A DNA stretch of 48,638 bases from Phycisphaerae bacterium. GTDB lineage: Bacteria > Planctomycetota > Phycisphaerae > UBA1845. The notes beneath the pieces were generated by a model. It was not told where the DNA came from. It ran no database searches and saw only the letters and a list, made by a program, of their open reading frames with translations. The position numbers and the translations under genes were made by a program. The stretch's first letter is position 1; each line of letters begins with the position of its first letter. The stretch spans positions 1 to 48,638 of the forward strand of contig JAJDEB010000025.1 of the NCBI GenBank assembly GCA_029260015.1, written 5' to 3'. Shown here piece by piece: positions 1 through 8,069 of this stretch.

Positions 1-153
1 AATAGAAAACAACTCAAAGCAAAGGTGTTATCGCATATGCGCATGTTGCAAAAGCAACCGAACAGAGTAAAGAAATATTTTCAGCATCCCAAAATAACCT
101 ATGCAGCATAACCAGCCTATTAGGAAGCCGGGTTAATATTATGGAACGTTCTA

Positions 154-1593
154 TTACTCTGTTTCGGACGGGATGGTTAAAACATCTTCCCCGGTCTCCT
201 GGCGAATAAATTCTCTTTGTTGTTGTGCAGTGATCTCTTCACTGTGGCTGAGTGTACTTCCGACCCATAAGTCCATCATCTTTGCTGCGACCAGATCCCC
301 ACTGACGTTGATGGCGGTACGACTCATATCGAGGATTCGATCAACCCCCATTATGAGTGCGATACCGGCGGGGGGAATGCCCACGGTGCTCAATACCATC
401 GACAAAATAACAATACCCACACCGGGTGTTGCTGGTGCGCCTATGGATGCTCCGACCGAGGTGAGCACGATTAAGGCCATTCCACCCAGGCCAATGTCAA
501 TGCCGAACACCTGCGCCAGAAAAATGGCTGCGACGCCCTGGTAAAGCGCTGTGCCATTCATGTTAATCGTCGCTCCCAGCGGAATGACAAATTGGGCCAC
601 CGAAGGCCTTACCTTGAGTTTTTCCTCCGCTGTTTTTATGGACAGTGGCATGACGGCGGCAGAGCTGGAAGTGGAAAAAGCAAGCAGTAAAACTTCTTTC
701 ACGTCTTTGATGAACGGTATGGGCTTTTGTCTGGCAAATACAAAGAGAATAATCAGGTAAACACAGAACATCAGCAATAACCCGAATAGGACGGTGCCCA
801 CGTAAACCGCCATACCCAGTAAGGCATCCAGGCCCAGTTTTGCGGTCAACTGGGCCAGCAGACCAAACACCGCGACCGGCGCCAGCAGCATCGCCCAGCG
901 CACCACCGTCATGCAGACTTCCTGGAGTGAGCCCATAAGGTCCAGCAGCGGTTTGGCCTGCGCAGGCACCATCATGACCAGTGCGACACCTACCACCATG
1001 GCGAAAATAACGACCTGCAACATATTATTTTCGACCATTGAGGTCAGGGGATTGGAAGGGAGTAGTGTGATCACTTTTTGCGGCAGCTCGTGGAGATTGA
1101 GCGCTTCTGGCGCCATTTGGAGTGCCGCAGGCGGAGCGCCCAAAGTGGCTTGTAGGGTCTGGCTGTCGATATAGGCGCCAGGTTTGATCAATGAGGCCAC
1201 GGTTAATCCGATGATGATAGCTAGCGCTGTGGTGACGACAAAAAACAAAACCACGCGCAGACCAATTTTACGCAATTGTTCCAGATCTTCGGTTGCCGCC
1301 AGGCCTCGGATGATGGATGCGAACACAAGGGGTATGACGATCATTTGAATTAGGGCGAGAAACAGCTTGCCGGGAAAGGCCAGCCAGTCACTGGCAGTCG
1401 CGGCGGTAGCGGGATCCACCCAGCCAACGCTAGGGCCGATAATAATACCCAGGCTAATACCTAGCACCATGCCAACCATCACCTGTAGCCACAGGCGCCC
1501 ATGAACAAGGGATTGAAGGTAAGTGCTGAGATATTTTAATGAACGGGGATAAAGTACTTCCAACGCAAGGGTCTTTTCTGTTTTTTCTGCCAT
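154..1593 (-). CDS. Dicarboxylate/amino acid:cation symporter (DAACS, GltP/DctA-like)
   Basis: A 479-residue secondary transporter of the inner membrane that would import C4-dicarboxylates or acidic amino acids with H+ or Na+. The sequence shows the family's serine-rich reentrant loop (STSSSAAVMPLS, about residue 312) followed by the cation/substrate motif region IPLGATINMNGTALYQ and a C-terminal GVDRILDMSRTAINVSGD segment, all diagnostic of the DAACS fold. Eight or so hydrophobic helices are evident. Length is somewhat above the usual 420-450 because of a polar N-terminal extension of about 30 residues. The ATG at 1593 is the first start in frame. It is monocistronic, reads away from the chemosensory operon, and no sequence feature decides between glutamate, aspartate and dicarboxylates. 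Confidence 0.93.
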   Translation of the reverse strand: MAEKTEKTLALEVLYPRSLKYLSTYLQSLVHGRLWLQVMVGMVLGISLGIIIGPSVGWVDPATAATASDWLAFPGKLFLALIQMIVIPLVFASIIRGLAATEDLEQLRKIGLRVVLFFVVTTALAIIIGLTVASLIKPGAYIDSQTLQATLGAPPAALQMAPEALNLHELPQKVITLLPSNPLTSMVENNMLQVVIFAMVVGVALVMMVPAQAKPLLDLMGSLQEVCMTVVRWAMLLAPVAVFGLLAQLTAKLGLDALLGMAVYVGTVLFGLLLMFCVYLIILFVFARQKPIPFIKDVKEVLLLAFSTSSSAAVMPLSIKTAEEKLKVRPSVAQFVIPLGATINMNGTALYQGVAAIFLAQVFGIDIGLGGMALIVLTSVGASIGAPATPGVGIVILSMVLSTVGIPPAGIALIMGVDRILDMSRTAINVSGDLVAAKMMDLWVGSTLSHSEEITAQQQREFIRQETGEDVLTIPSETE

Positions 1594-1908
1594 TATTTTA
1601 AAGCCTTTTTTCAGGGAATTTGCTCATACAGTTTTAAGTAAGGCGTCAAAGCTCTTTCTGACAAGAGGCATTTTGGACGCACTCACCGATTGACCCACCT
1701 TACGCGTTGCCAATCGCTACTCCATCAATAATGTGATCAAGACCGGACCATATTGGATCTTACCGGATTCAGCTCTAATGATTCAGCTCTAATATAGCGC
1801 ACATAAGTGAATAGATATTGCCTGTTCGGGTTGAGTATCTGTGATGGACTTCAGACTCGAATGTGCGCAGGAAGTATATCTGGAAAATCGAAATCGATTT
1901 CACGCACG
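1594..1908. other. Intergenic region with a 14-bp tandem duplication
   Basis: The 315 bases upstream of the symporter and downstream of the chemosensory operon show no convincing gene. A perfect 14-bp direct tandem duplication (unit GATTCAGCTCTAAT) lies at 1766-1779 and 1780-1793. The region must contain the symporter promoter, but I could not pick a credible -35/-10 pair. Confidence 0.5.
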
Positions 1909-2316
1909 CTATCCTGGCTGTCTGTTCCGATCCAGAAGCTTGACAACTTCGCCAGTAATAGCTTCAAGCCTGGTTGTATCATCCAGCACGCATTCATCCG
2001 GCTTGCCTGGGCATTCCGTCGATAGAGCAATTGCGTCCCTGAGCAATTGCGACTCCACCTCTGTCGCGGGTATCGGTAGATTGTTACGTAAGTATCTTGT
2101 CAGTGAGGCCATGGCACGATTGAAATCGTACGCTGGTTTCAAGTTAAGCGCCCGCGCCGCGCCGACCAGACTGTCAAATTCCTGGTGTAGCTGATCATAG
2201 CCTCTGGAATCCAGTAGCGCATCGCCATAGCGGGACAAAATCGCCTCTACACGCAACATACGTTGACGGTATTCTATGCAATAGTGTGTACGTAATGCTT
2301 CAATGTGTTTATCCAT
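1909..2316 (-). CDS. Small HPt-like protein closing the chemosensory operon (phospho-histidine missing)
   Basis: A 135-residue, probably all-helical soluble protein and the last gene of the chemosensory operon, starting 17 bases after cheB. Residues 45-60 resemble the HPt phosphotransfer signature (H-S-L-K-G-A-A-x-x-L-G-L): the protein reads D48-S-L-V-G-A-A-R-A-L-N-L. The histidine position is thus aspartate and the lysine position is valine. If the alignment is right, it has an HPt-like helix bundle that cannot be phosphorylated on histidine and may act as a docking or sequestering partner for the CheA or REC domains. The resemblance is weak and unsupported by a database search. It could equally be an unrelated helical protein. 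Confidence 0.6.
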   Translation of the reverse strand: MDKHIEALRTHYCIEYRQRMLRVEAILSRYGDALLDSRGYDQLHQEFDSLVGAARALNLKPAYDFNRAMASLTRYLRNNLPIPATEVESQLLRDAIALSTECPGKPDECVLDDTTRLEAITGEVVKLLDRNRQPG

Positions 2317-2333
2317 TGCCGCCTGTTTCCAGT

Positions 2334-3380
2334 TTACTTTCTGACCAGACTCATTACGTAGGATGAAATCTGGTCGAGCTCTACAATCTGATCAACGGCA
2401 TTTATCGCCAGAGCTGTACCCGGCATGCCAAATACAATTGAACTCTCTTCATCCTGGATAAAAGTATGGCAACTTGCGCGACGCGCCTCCAGCAAGCCCT
2501 GGGCGCCATCACCACCCATGCCTGTGAGCAAGCCTGCTATAGCGTGGCCGGGACAGTACTGAGCGAGCGACTGAAACAGGGGGGTTACTGAGGGACGGAA
2601 GCCATTCACCAACGGACTATCAATCAAATTCACTGTCAGTCCATTGCCATTGCGCTTAACACATAAATGTATATCATCCGGGGCAAAATATACCTTGCCA
2701 GGCAACAGGGCCTCACCGTGTTCAGCCAGCTTGATATCAAGCAAAGTATTGCCAGCGAGCCATTGCACCAGCCCTCCAACAAAACCTTTTGAAATGTGCT
2801 GAACAATAATGATGGGGACAGGAAATCCCACGGGCAGCGTACTAAGAATTCGCTGCAGCACCTGCGGCCCGCCTGTCGAACAGCCCAGTGCCAGAAGATG
2901 ATAAGCTTTTGTCCGCTGCACGATTGCCGTTTCGAAGATATCGACAGCACGGGTGCGTTGTAAGGGCTTACGCCCGACCACTTTAACATCGGCCATGGCG
3001 CGTACAGTGTCGACCAGTTCGGTCCGAGACCACTCAAAATCCTGATGGCCATAACCATGCGGTTTCTCGAGGACGGCAAGCGCTCCTTCTTCCAGAGCAC
3101 GAAAAGTGGTGCGCATTTCCTCGTTGTCAACGCTGGAGCTGACGACGACAATGGGGACAGGCGCATCCGCCATGATCATCCGTGTAGCCTCGAATCCATC
3201 CATGCGCGGCATACGAATATCCATGGTAATAATATCTGGCCGCAAATCGTGCGCCAGCTGCACGGTTTCGCGTCCATCACGAGCACGCCCGATTACTTTG
3301 AAGTCCGTTTCCTGTTCAAAGATGGTCTTAAGCAAGAGCGCTACAACATCGGAATCTTCTGCTATTAATATTTTAATCAA
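2334..3380 (-). CDS. cheB: CheB chemotaxis protein-glutamate methylesterase (WspF-like)
   Basis: A cytoplasmic response regulator that removes methyl groups from receptor glutamates (and can deamidate glutamines) when phosphorylated by CheA. Length, 348 residues, is normal. The N-terminal receiver (about 1-120) has the acidic pair ED at 8-9, the phospho-acceptor aspartate in ITMDIRMPRMDGF, and the lysine in VLEKPHG. The C-terminal esterase domain (about 155-345) carries the serine in GCSTGGPQ, the histidine in IVQHISKGF and the aspartate in LTGMGGDGAQGL, so the catalytic triad is complete. It starts 15 bases after the CheA hybrid. In the Wsp comparison it occupies the WspF position, whose role is to reset receptor activity. 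Confidence 0.96.
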   Translation of the reverse strand: MIKILIAEDSDVVALLLKTIFEQETDFKVIGRARDGRETVQLAHDLRPDIITMDIRMPRMDGFEATRMIMADAPVPIVVVSSSVDNEEMRTTFRALEEGALAVLEKPHGYGHQDFEWSRTELVDTVRAMADVKVVGRKPLQRTRAVDIFETAIVQRTKAYHLLALGCSTGGPQVLQRILSTLPVGFPVPIIIVQHISKGFVGGLVQWLAGNTLLDIKLAEHGEALLPGKVYFAPDDIHLCVKRNGNGLTVNLIDSPLVNGFRPSVTPLFQSLAQYCPGHAIAGLLTGMGGDGAQGLLEARRASCHTFIQDEESSIVFGMPGTALAINAVDQIVELDQISSYVMSLVRK

Positions 3381-3395
3381 TTTTTTATAACACCT

Positions 3396-5726
3396 TTAAA
3401 CCATTTGTCGAACCACATCCAGAAGAACGCGCGTTTCAAATTCACCTTTTACAATATAGGCATTAGCTCCAACCTGGATACCACGCTGCTGGTCCTCGGC
3501 TCTTGCCAGCGAGGTGACAATAATTACCGGCAATTCAGCCATAGCCTCAGTTTTCTTGATCTTGTCAGTCAGCTCGAAACCATTCATGTCTGGCATCTCA
3601 ATATCGGTAACAACAAGATCAACACTATCTTCCTGCAAAAAATCCCAGGCCTGCTTGCCGTCCACCATAGTGACAACCTCATAGCCAGCCGCTTCGAGAA
3701 TATTTTTTTCCAGAGTGCGCGTTGTAATCGAGTCGTCGACAACAAGAATACGCGGTACTTTTATAACTTCATCTTTATTTTCATTGAGCGCCAGGATCCG
3801 CGACGTGATTCCCCGCTTCAATGCAGACTCAATAAGATCATAGGGGTTGAGCACTATAACTATGTCGCCACTGCCGGTTAAAGTGCCACCGGTAACATTG
3901 CGCACTGATACCAGGGGCGCCTGCAGGGATTTGATAACAATTTCCCGTTCACCCAGAATCTCCTCGACAACAAAACCAATGATGTCCCGGCCTTTCGAGA
4001 CCAGAACCACTGGAAAACGTGTATTGTCTGAGAGTTCATGACTGGGCATTTCGAGCAAATCAGTCAGTCGGCGCAAAGGAATAGTACGACCATCGATAAT
4101 GATGGCCTGGTTGGCCTCAATCTCGATAATATCCTCCGGGACCAGCTCAAGAACACGATCTACCGAAGTGCTCGGAATCACGAACACATTACCATTAACA
4201 CCTACCATCAGGCCCTGGTCTGTGGCTAGCGTCAAGGGCAGATTAAGCACAAAGGTCGAGCCTGTTCCTGGCTGAGTATGCAGTTCGACACGGCCCTTAA
4301 GCCTGCGCAGATTAGCCCGAACAACATCAAGGCCAACGCCGCGTCCTGACACATTGGTGACAATTTCCTTGCTGGAAAAACCGGGACGGAAAATAAGATC
4401 CAGTATATCTTCCTCACTCATCAAAGCCAGTTCGGTGCTGGTCGCCACTTTTCGCTTACGCGCAATTTCGGCAATTTTATCAACGTCGATGCCTGCACCA
4501 TCATCCTTAATCAGCATGCGTATCTGACTGCCCACAGCCTGGACCTGGACACTAACCTTGCCTGTTGCTGATTTTCCCGCAGCCTTGCGTTGCGCCGGGT
4601 TTTCGATACCGTGATCAATGGCATTACGTAACAAATGGATTAAAGGATCTCGTACACCATCTAGAACCGCTCGATCCATTTCGATATCGTCACCAATAGT
4701 TTCATAGTCAACCTGTTTGCCCAGTTCGCGTCCGATGTCTCGCACAGTGCGTGACATCGGACGCAACAGTGACGCGACAGGAACCAGACGTAACATTCGA
4801 ATATCGTTCTGTAAAACATTCGATAGAATACCTAGCCGGTTAGTGCTACTGCGCATTTCCTTGAGTAAGTGATTACTGAGGCCGCTTAGTTCACCGATAC
4901 TGCTGGCGCCACGTTCTAATAATTGCATGATCTCAACAGGTAGAGATTTACCATGATGCTGGGCAAGCGGTTTTGCACGGGCCCATATTTTTGAGAAGGT
5001 TTTGAGCTGCAGTGACAGCTGCTGAATCAATTCAAAGTGATCATCCATTTCGATCCTGGAGACCTGAAGGGCCTCTCCAGCCGCCGCAACGATTTCAAGT
5101 TTGTCAACCGCGACTCGAATGCTATCGTCGTTTCTGCGAGACTGTTCTGAAGCGCTGAGATCAGTTGCTAATTTTTCATTCTCATCATCGACCAACATGG
5201 CAGCAGCATCTGCTGCTCGCTCCACTTCAGGGTCATGCTCGACCGTCATTGGCGCATCTTGTGAGAATTCAGACACAGAGGTAGCGGTGTTTATCTGCAG
5301 GTTCTTGGTCGCTTCAGGTTCTTCCTTTGTAATATGACTTTCAATACGCTGTAGAAGAGGCGCAATCTCAAAGTCCAGCGGCGTCTTATCGATGAAAGCC
5401 TTTAGCGCCTTGTGCATGCAGTCCATGCTCTCAAGCGATAAATCAATAAGTTCAGGTGTGGGCGTTCTGTTGTCGCGCTTGAGCAGACTAAACAGTGATT
5501 CCAGTTGATGGGCAATGGTGCTGACATCGACCGCGTTCACCCCCTGTGCGGCGCCCTTGATATTGTGTGCAGCGCGGAATATTTCTTCGAAGGCAGTGCG
5601 TCGCTCATCACCTTCTATGCCCTTTTCTATATTCAACAGGCCATCGGTAATGCTCTGTATCTGGGTATCAAGCTCTGCAGAAAAGAGTTGCAATAATTGC
5701 TGCATTATTTGTGGATCAAGTTCCAT
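3396..5726 (-). CDS. CheA-type hybrid histidine kinase with C-terminal receiver (WspE-like)
   Basis: The central kinase of the chemosensory operon, 776 residues, cytoplasmic. In order: a single N-terminal HPt domain with phospho-histidine H54 in the motif AAHNIKGAAQG; a linker; a dimerisation helix region with the P3-like segment around 240-320; an HATPase domain with N-box (HLLRNAIDHGIEN), G1 (DDGAGIDVDK) and G2 (GRGVGLDVV); a CheW-like domain (about 500-630); and a receiver domain (about 655-776) with DD, the phospho-acceptor aspartate in VVTDIEMPDMNG and a conserved lysine in YIVKG. No P2 domain for CheY/CheB docking is obvious. CheA-REC fusions are typical of alternative-cellular-function, Wsp and pilus-type arrays rather than flagellar ones. 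It begins 2 bases after the upstream receptor gene. Partners are expected to be both CheW proteins, CheB and the HD-GYP regulator. Confidence 0.95.
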   Translation of the reverse strand: MELDPQIMQQLLQLFSAELDTQIQSITDGLLNIEKGIEGDERRTAFEEIFRAAHNIKGAAQGVNAVDVSTIAHQLESLFSLLKRDNRTPTPELIDLSLESMDCMHKALKAFIDKTPLDFEIAPLLQRIESHITKEEPEATKNLQINTATSVSEFSQDAPMTVEHDPEVERAADAAAMLVDDENEKLATDLSASEQSRRNDDSIRVAVDKLEIVAAAGEALQVSRIEMDDHFELIQQLSLQLKTFSKIWARAKPLAQHHGKSLPVEIMQLLERGASSIGELSGLSNHLLKEMRSSTNRLGILSNVLQNDIRMLRLVPVASLLRPMSRTVRDIGRELGKQVDYETIGDDIEMDRAVLDGVRDPLIHLLRNAIDHGIENPAQRKAAGKSATGKVSVQVQAVGSQIRMLIKDDGAGIDVDKIAEIARKRKVATSTELALMSEEDILDLIFRPGFSSKEIVTNVSGRGVGLDVVRANLRRLKGRVELHTQPGTGSTFVLNLPLTLATDQGLMVGVNGNVFVIPSTSVDRVLELVPEDIIEIEANQAIIIDGRTIPLRRLTDLLEMPSHELSDNTRFPVVLVSKGRDIIGFVVEEILGEREIVIKSLQAPLVSVRNVTGGTLTGSGDIVIVLNPYDLIESALKRGITSRILALNENKDEVIKVPRILVVDDSITTRTLEKNILEAAGYEVVTMVDGKQAWDFLQEDSVDLVVTDIEMPDMNGFELTDKIKKTEAMAELPVIIVTSLARAEDQQRGIQVGANAYIVKGEFETRVLLDVVRQMV

Positions 5727-5728
5727 AA

Positions 5729-7960
5729 TTACCTGACCTTATAAACCTCTACACTATTACGAAGCTTATCGGCAAGCTCCACGATATGGCTATTGGCCTC
5801 CTCGGTCTGTTTGGTTGATGTAACAAAGCGCATCACCGCATCATTGATCTCACCCATTGCTCTATTCACCTGCTCAATACCCACGGTCTCCTGATGCGCG
5901 GCCTCAACAATCTGTTTGCTGGCTATCGCCGTCTCATTCACAACACCATCCAGGGTTTGCATCAACTCGCCGGTACGTTGGACTTTCTGCACACCAATGT
6001 CTACGCCCTTAGTACCTTCCTCTGTCGCCATCACCGCACGATCTGTCGCCTGGCGGATATCGTGCAGAATTTTTTGTACCTGTGCGGTTGACTGTTGTGA
6101 CTGTTCAGCCAGGGCCTTAACTTCTTCGGCGACCACGGAAAACCCTTTTCCAGCATCACCTGCTTTAGCGGCCTCTAGTGAAGCATTTAAAGCCAGCATT
6201 TTTGATTGCTGCGCAATCTCGTTAACCACTGCTGTAATCTCGCCAATCTGCTGCGTCTTCTCTGACAAGGTAAGGATGGTCTGCGCGATTCCGTCAACAC
6301 GAGATCGAATAGCTTCCATACTTTCAGTCGCATCCTGGACTGCTTGCCGCCCCATATTACTTTCGTCACGAGTTCGTTGAGCCAGACCTCCAAGCGCCTT
6401 CGCTTTGTTGAGGGTTTGTTCAGAGGTTTGTCTTATTTCAGCCAGCGTTGCAGTGATCTCATTCACTGCACTGGCCTGTTGTGAGGCGGCAGCCACCTGA
6501 TTACTGGTGACACTACTGACTTCAGCCAGTGTTGTATTCAGAGATTCAACGACCTCCCGGATACCTACCGAAATACCGGACAGCGATTGCGTCATACTGT
6601 TTAGATGAATAGAGAGTTGGCCAAGGTCATCCTCACCCTGCAGCTCGATAGCATGACTCAGATCACCTTCCTCAACCTGCTTAACATGCGCCAGAAGGAG
6701 ATCAACTCGGTCTCGAATATCAGCCGCCTTGCGCAGCTGTTCAATCTGTTCGCGCTCACGCTGCTGATTTCCCTCGAGCGTCTCCGCCATTGTGTTGAAT
6801 CCTGCCGCAATCTCACTCATCTCATCCTGCGCAGTTAAATCTGCCCTGGCGCTCAGATCCCCTTGCGTCAGGCGTCGAATGACACTGCTTAGCCCTTCGG
6901 TAGTAGACAATACAGAGCAATAAAATCCAGCAAATAAATACAATAGCGTCACAACTACCACACCCAGGACACTCAGGGTAAAATATTTTTCTGCTGTATT
7001 TTGATTAATACGCTTTTCGAGGAGATTGCTCAGTACCGGTGTCGTCGCATCAATAAAGGAAAAAACTGTCGTAATAGCTTCCGTTCCTGCCTTGAATACC
7101 TTCTCTGTCTTTGCTGTGATTTTGTCTGTATCCAGCAAATCTTTATCCAGAATATTCGCAAACCGTTGAATAGCCCCATCCAGGAGTTTTGCTTTTTCGC
7201 TAAGGATTTTTCTGGTTTCAGTATTAAATTCGAATGCCTGCTCAAGCCCATCGGTTAATGCTTCGTGGTTAACCTTTATCCGAACCAGCATGATATTCAG
7301 CGATACATTGTCTTTACTGCTAACCTTACCTGCCGCTACTGCACCAGAAGCAATGCCTCGGGCCTGCCCCATGGCTTCGACCAAAACTGGAAAACGCTTA
7401 ACAACAGCTTCCATCAGATAGTAACTATCAAGATTTGAATCCAGCATCAAGCCGGATGCATTAAAGACCTGGCGGACAAGTGCAAGAACCGCACTAACCA
7501 GATCAGTGTGCTGCTCAAATGCTTCTGCTGCTGACAAATTAAAAGCACGCGCCTTAAGATTAAGCCAGCGTCGCTTCAACTGCTCGACTTCGTCACCGGT
7601 TCTAAGATACCTGCCAAGTTTTAAATCGAGCAGCTCAAGAGCTGCGAAATGCACATCGATTTCGCTACGCTTTTCGAGCATTTTTTCTCTAAATCCACTA
7701 TTGCCTCCCAGATAGCCATTGGTCATGCCGCGGTGTTCTGGAATCGATTCGATTAGATCACGTAGTTGGACAATATATTCGATGCCGCGCTGTTTCTGAG
7801 CAATACTATCAATTCTCTCATTGAGCCCGGCAACCAGAAAGCCCCCCAATATTACCAATGGCAGAATAAGCAGGATGAATATCAGCGCAAACTTGCTACG
7901 GTAGCGAAATCGCTCCATTAGCTTAACCGCTGGCATGAACATGGAATTATTTCCCCACAT
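5729..7960 (-). CDS. Membrane methyl-accepting chemotaxis protein with helical periplasmic domain and two HAMP-like segments
   Basis: A 743-residue transmembrane receptor. TM1 is about residues 24-46 and TM2 about 324-349, bracketing a large, predicted all-helical periplasmic sensor of about 275 residues. Its start (SIPEHRGMTNGYLGG) recalls nitrate/nitrite-sensing NIT-type domains, but the match is too weak to name a ligand. A HAMP domain follows TM2 (about 350-405) and a second HAMP-like segment is visible around 425-470 (HVKQVEEGDLSHAIELQGED). The signalling domain has the hairpin-tip motif SKMLALNASLEAAKAGDAGK and flanking Q/E-rich methylation-type heptads. No C-terminal CheR-binding pentapeptide is seen; the protein ends VYKVR. 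The ribosome binding site AAGGTGAT sits upstream of the ATG at 7960, and the stop lies 2 bases before cheA. Confidence 0.93.
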   Translation of the reverse strand: MWGNNSMFMPAVKLMERFRYRSKFALIFILLILPLVILGGFLVAGLNERIDSIAQKQRGIEYIVQLRDLIESIPEHRGMTNGYLGGNSGFREKMLEKRSEIDVHFAALELLDLKLGRYLRTGDEVEQLKRRWLNLKARAFNLSAAEAFEQHTDLVSAVLALVRQVFNASGLMLDSNLDSYYLMEAVVKRFPVLVEAMGQARGIASGAVAAGKVSSKDNVSLNIMLVRIKVNHEALTDGLEQAFEFNTETRKILSEKAKLLDGAIQRFANILDKDLLDTDKITAKTEKVFKAGTEAITTVFSFIDATTPVLSNLLEKRINQNTAEKYFTLSVLGVVVVTLLYLFAGFYCSVLSTTEGLSSVIRRLTQGDLSARADLTAQDEMSEIAAGFNTMAETLEGNQQREREQIEQLRKAADIRDRVDLLLAHVKQVEEGDLSHAIELQGEDDLGQLSIHLNSMTQSLSGISVGIREVVESLNTTLAEVSSVTSNQVAAASQQASAVNEITATLAEIRQTSEQTLNKAKALGGLAQRTRDESNMGRQAVQDATESMEAIRSRVDGIAQTILTLSEKTQQIGEITAVVNEIAQQSKMLALNASLEAAKAGDAGKGFSVVAEEVKALAEQSQQSTAQVQKILHDIRQATDRAVMATEEGTKGVDIGVQKVQRTGELMQTLDGVVNETAIASKQIVEAAHQETVGIEQVNRAMGEINDAVMRFVTSTKQTEEANSHIVELADKLRNSVEVYKVR

Positions 7961-8069
7961 TTTTTATCACCTTGTGTTTTGAAAATTTCCCGCCGTATTT
8001 ACAAATACAGCGATTATTTTTTTATTATCACAAATAAATAATTTATAACTAACGTGCTGTCAAACGACA
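7961..8069. promoter_or_regulatory. AT-rich gap between the two receptor genes with a hairpin
   Basis: This is the only gap above 30 bases inside the chemosensory operon. It contains an imperfect inverted repeat (CGCCGTATTT / AAATACAGCG, 7991-8012) in an A/T-rich stretch. On the plus strand the hairpin is followed by a T tract, but the genes run on the minus strand, so it is not an obvious terminator of the operon. It may mark an internal promoter, an mRNA-processing site, or a seam where a receptor gene was inserted. Confidence 0.35.

Noticed and set aside
3405..3881. 158-codon frame on the plus strand
   Set aside because: It lies antisense to the receiver end of the CheA hybrid and has no domain; the opposite strand is clearly coding.
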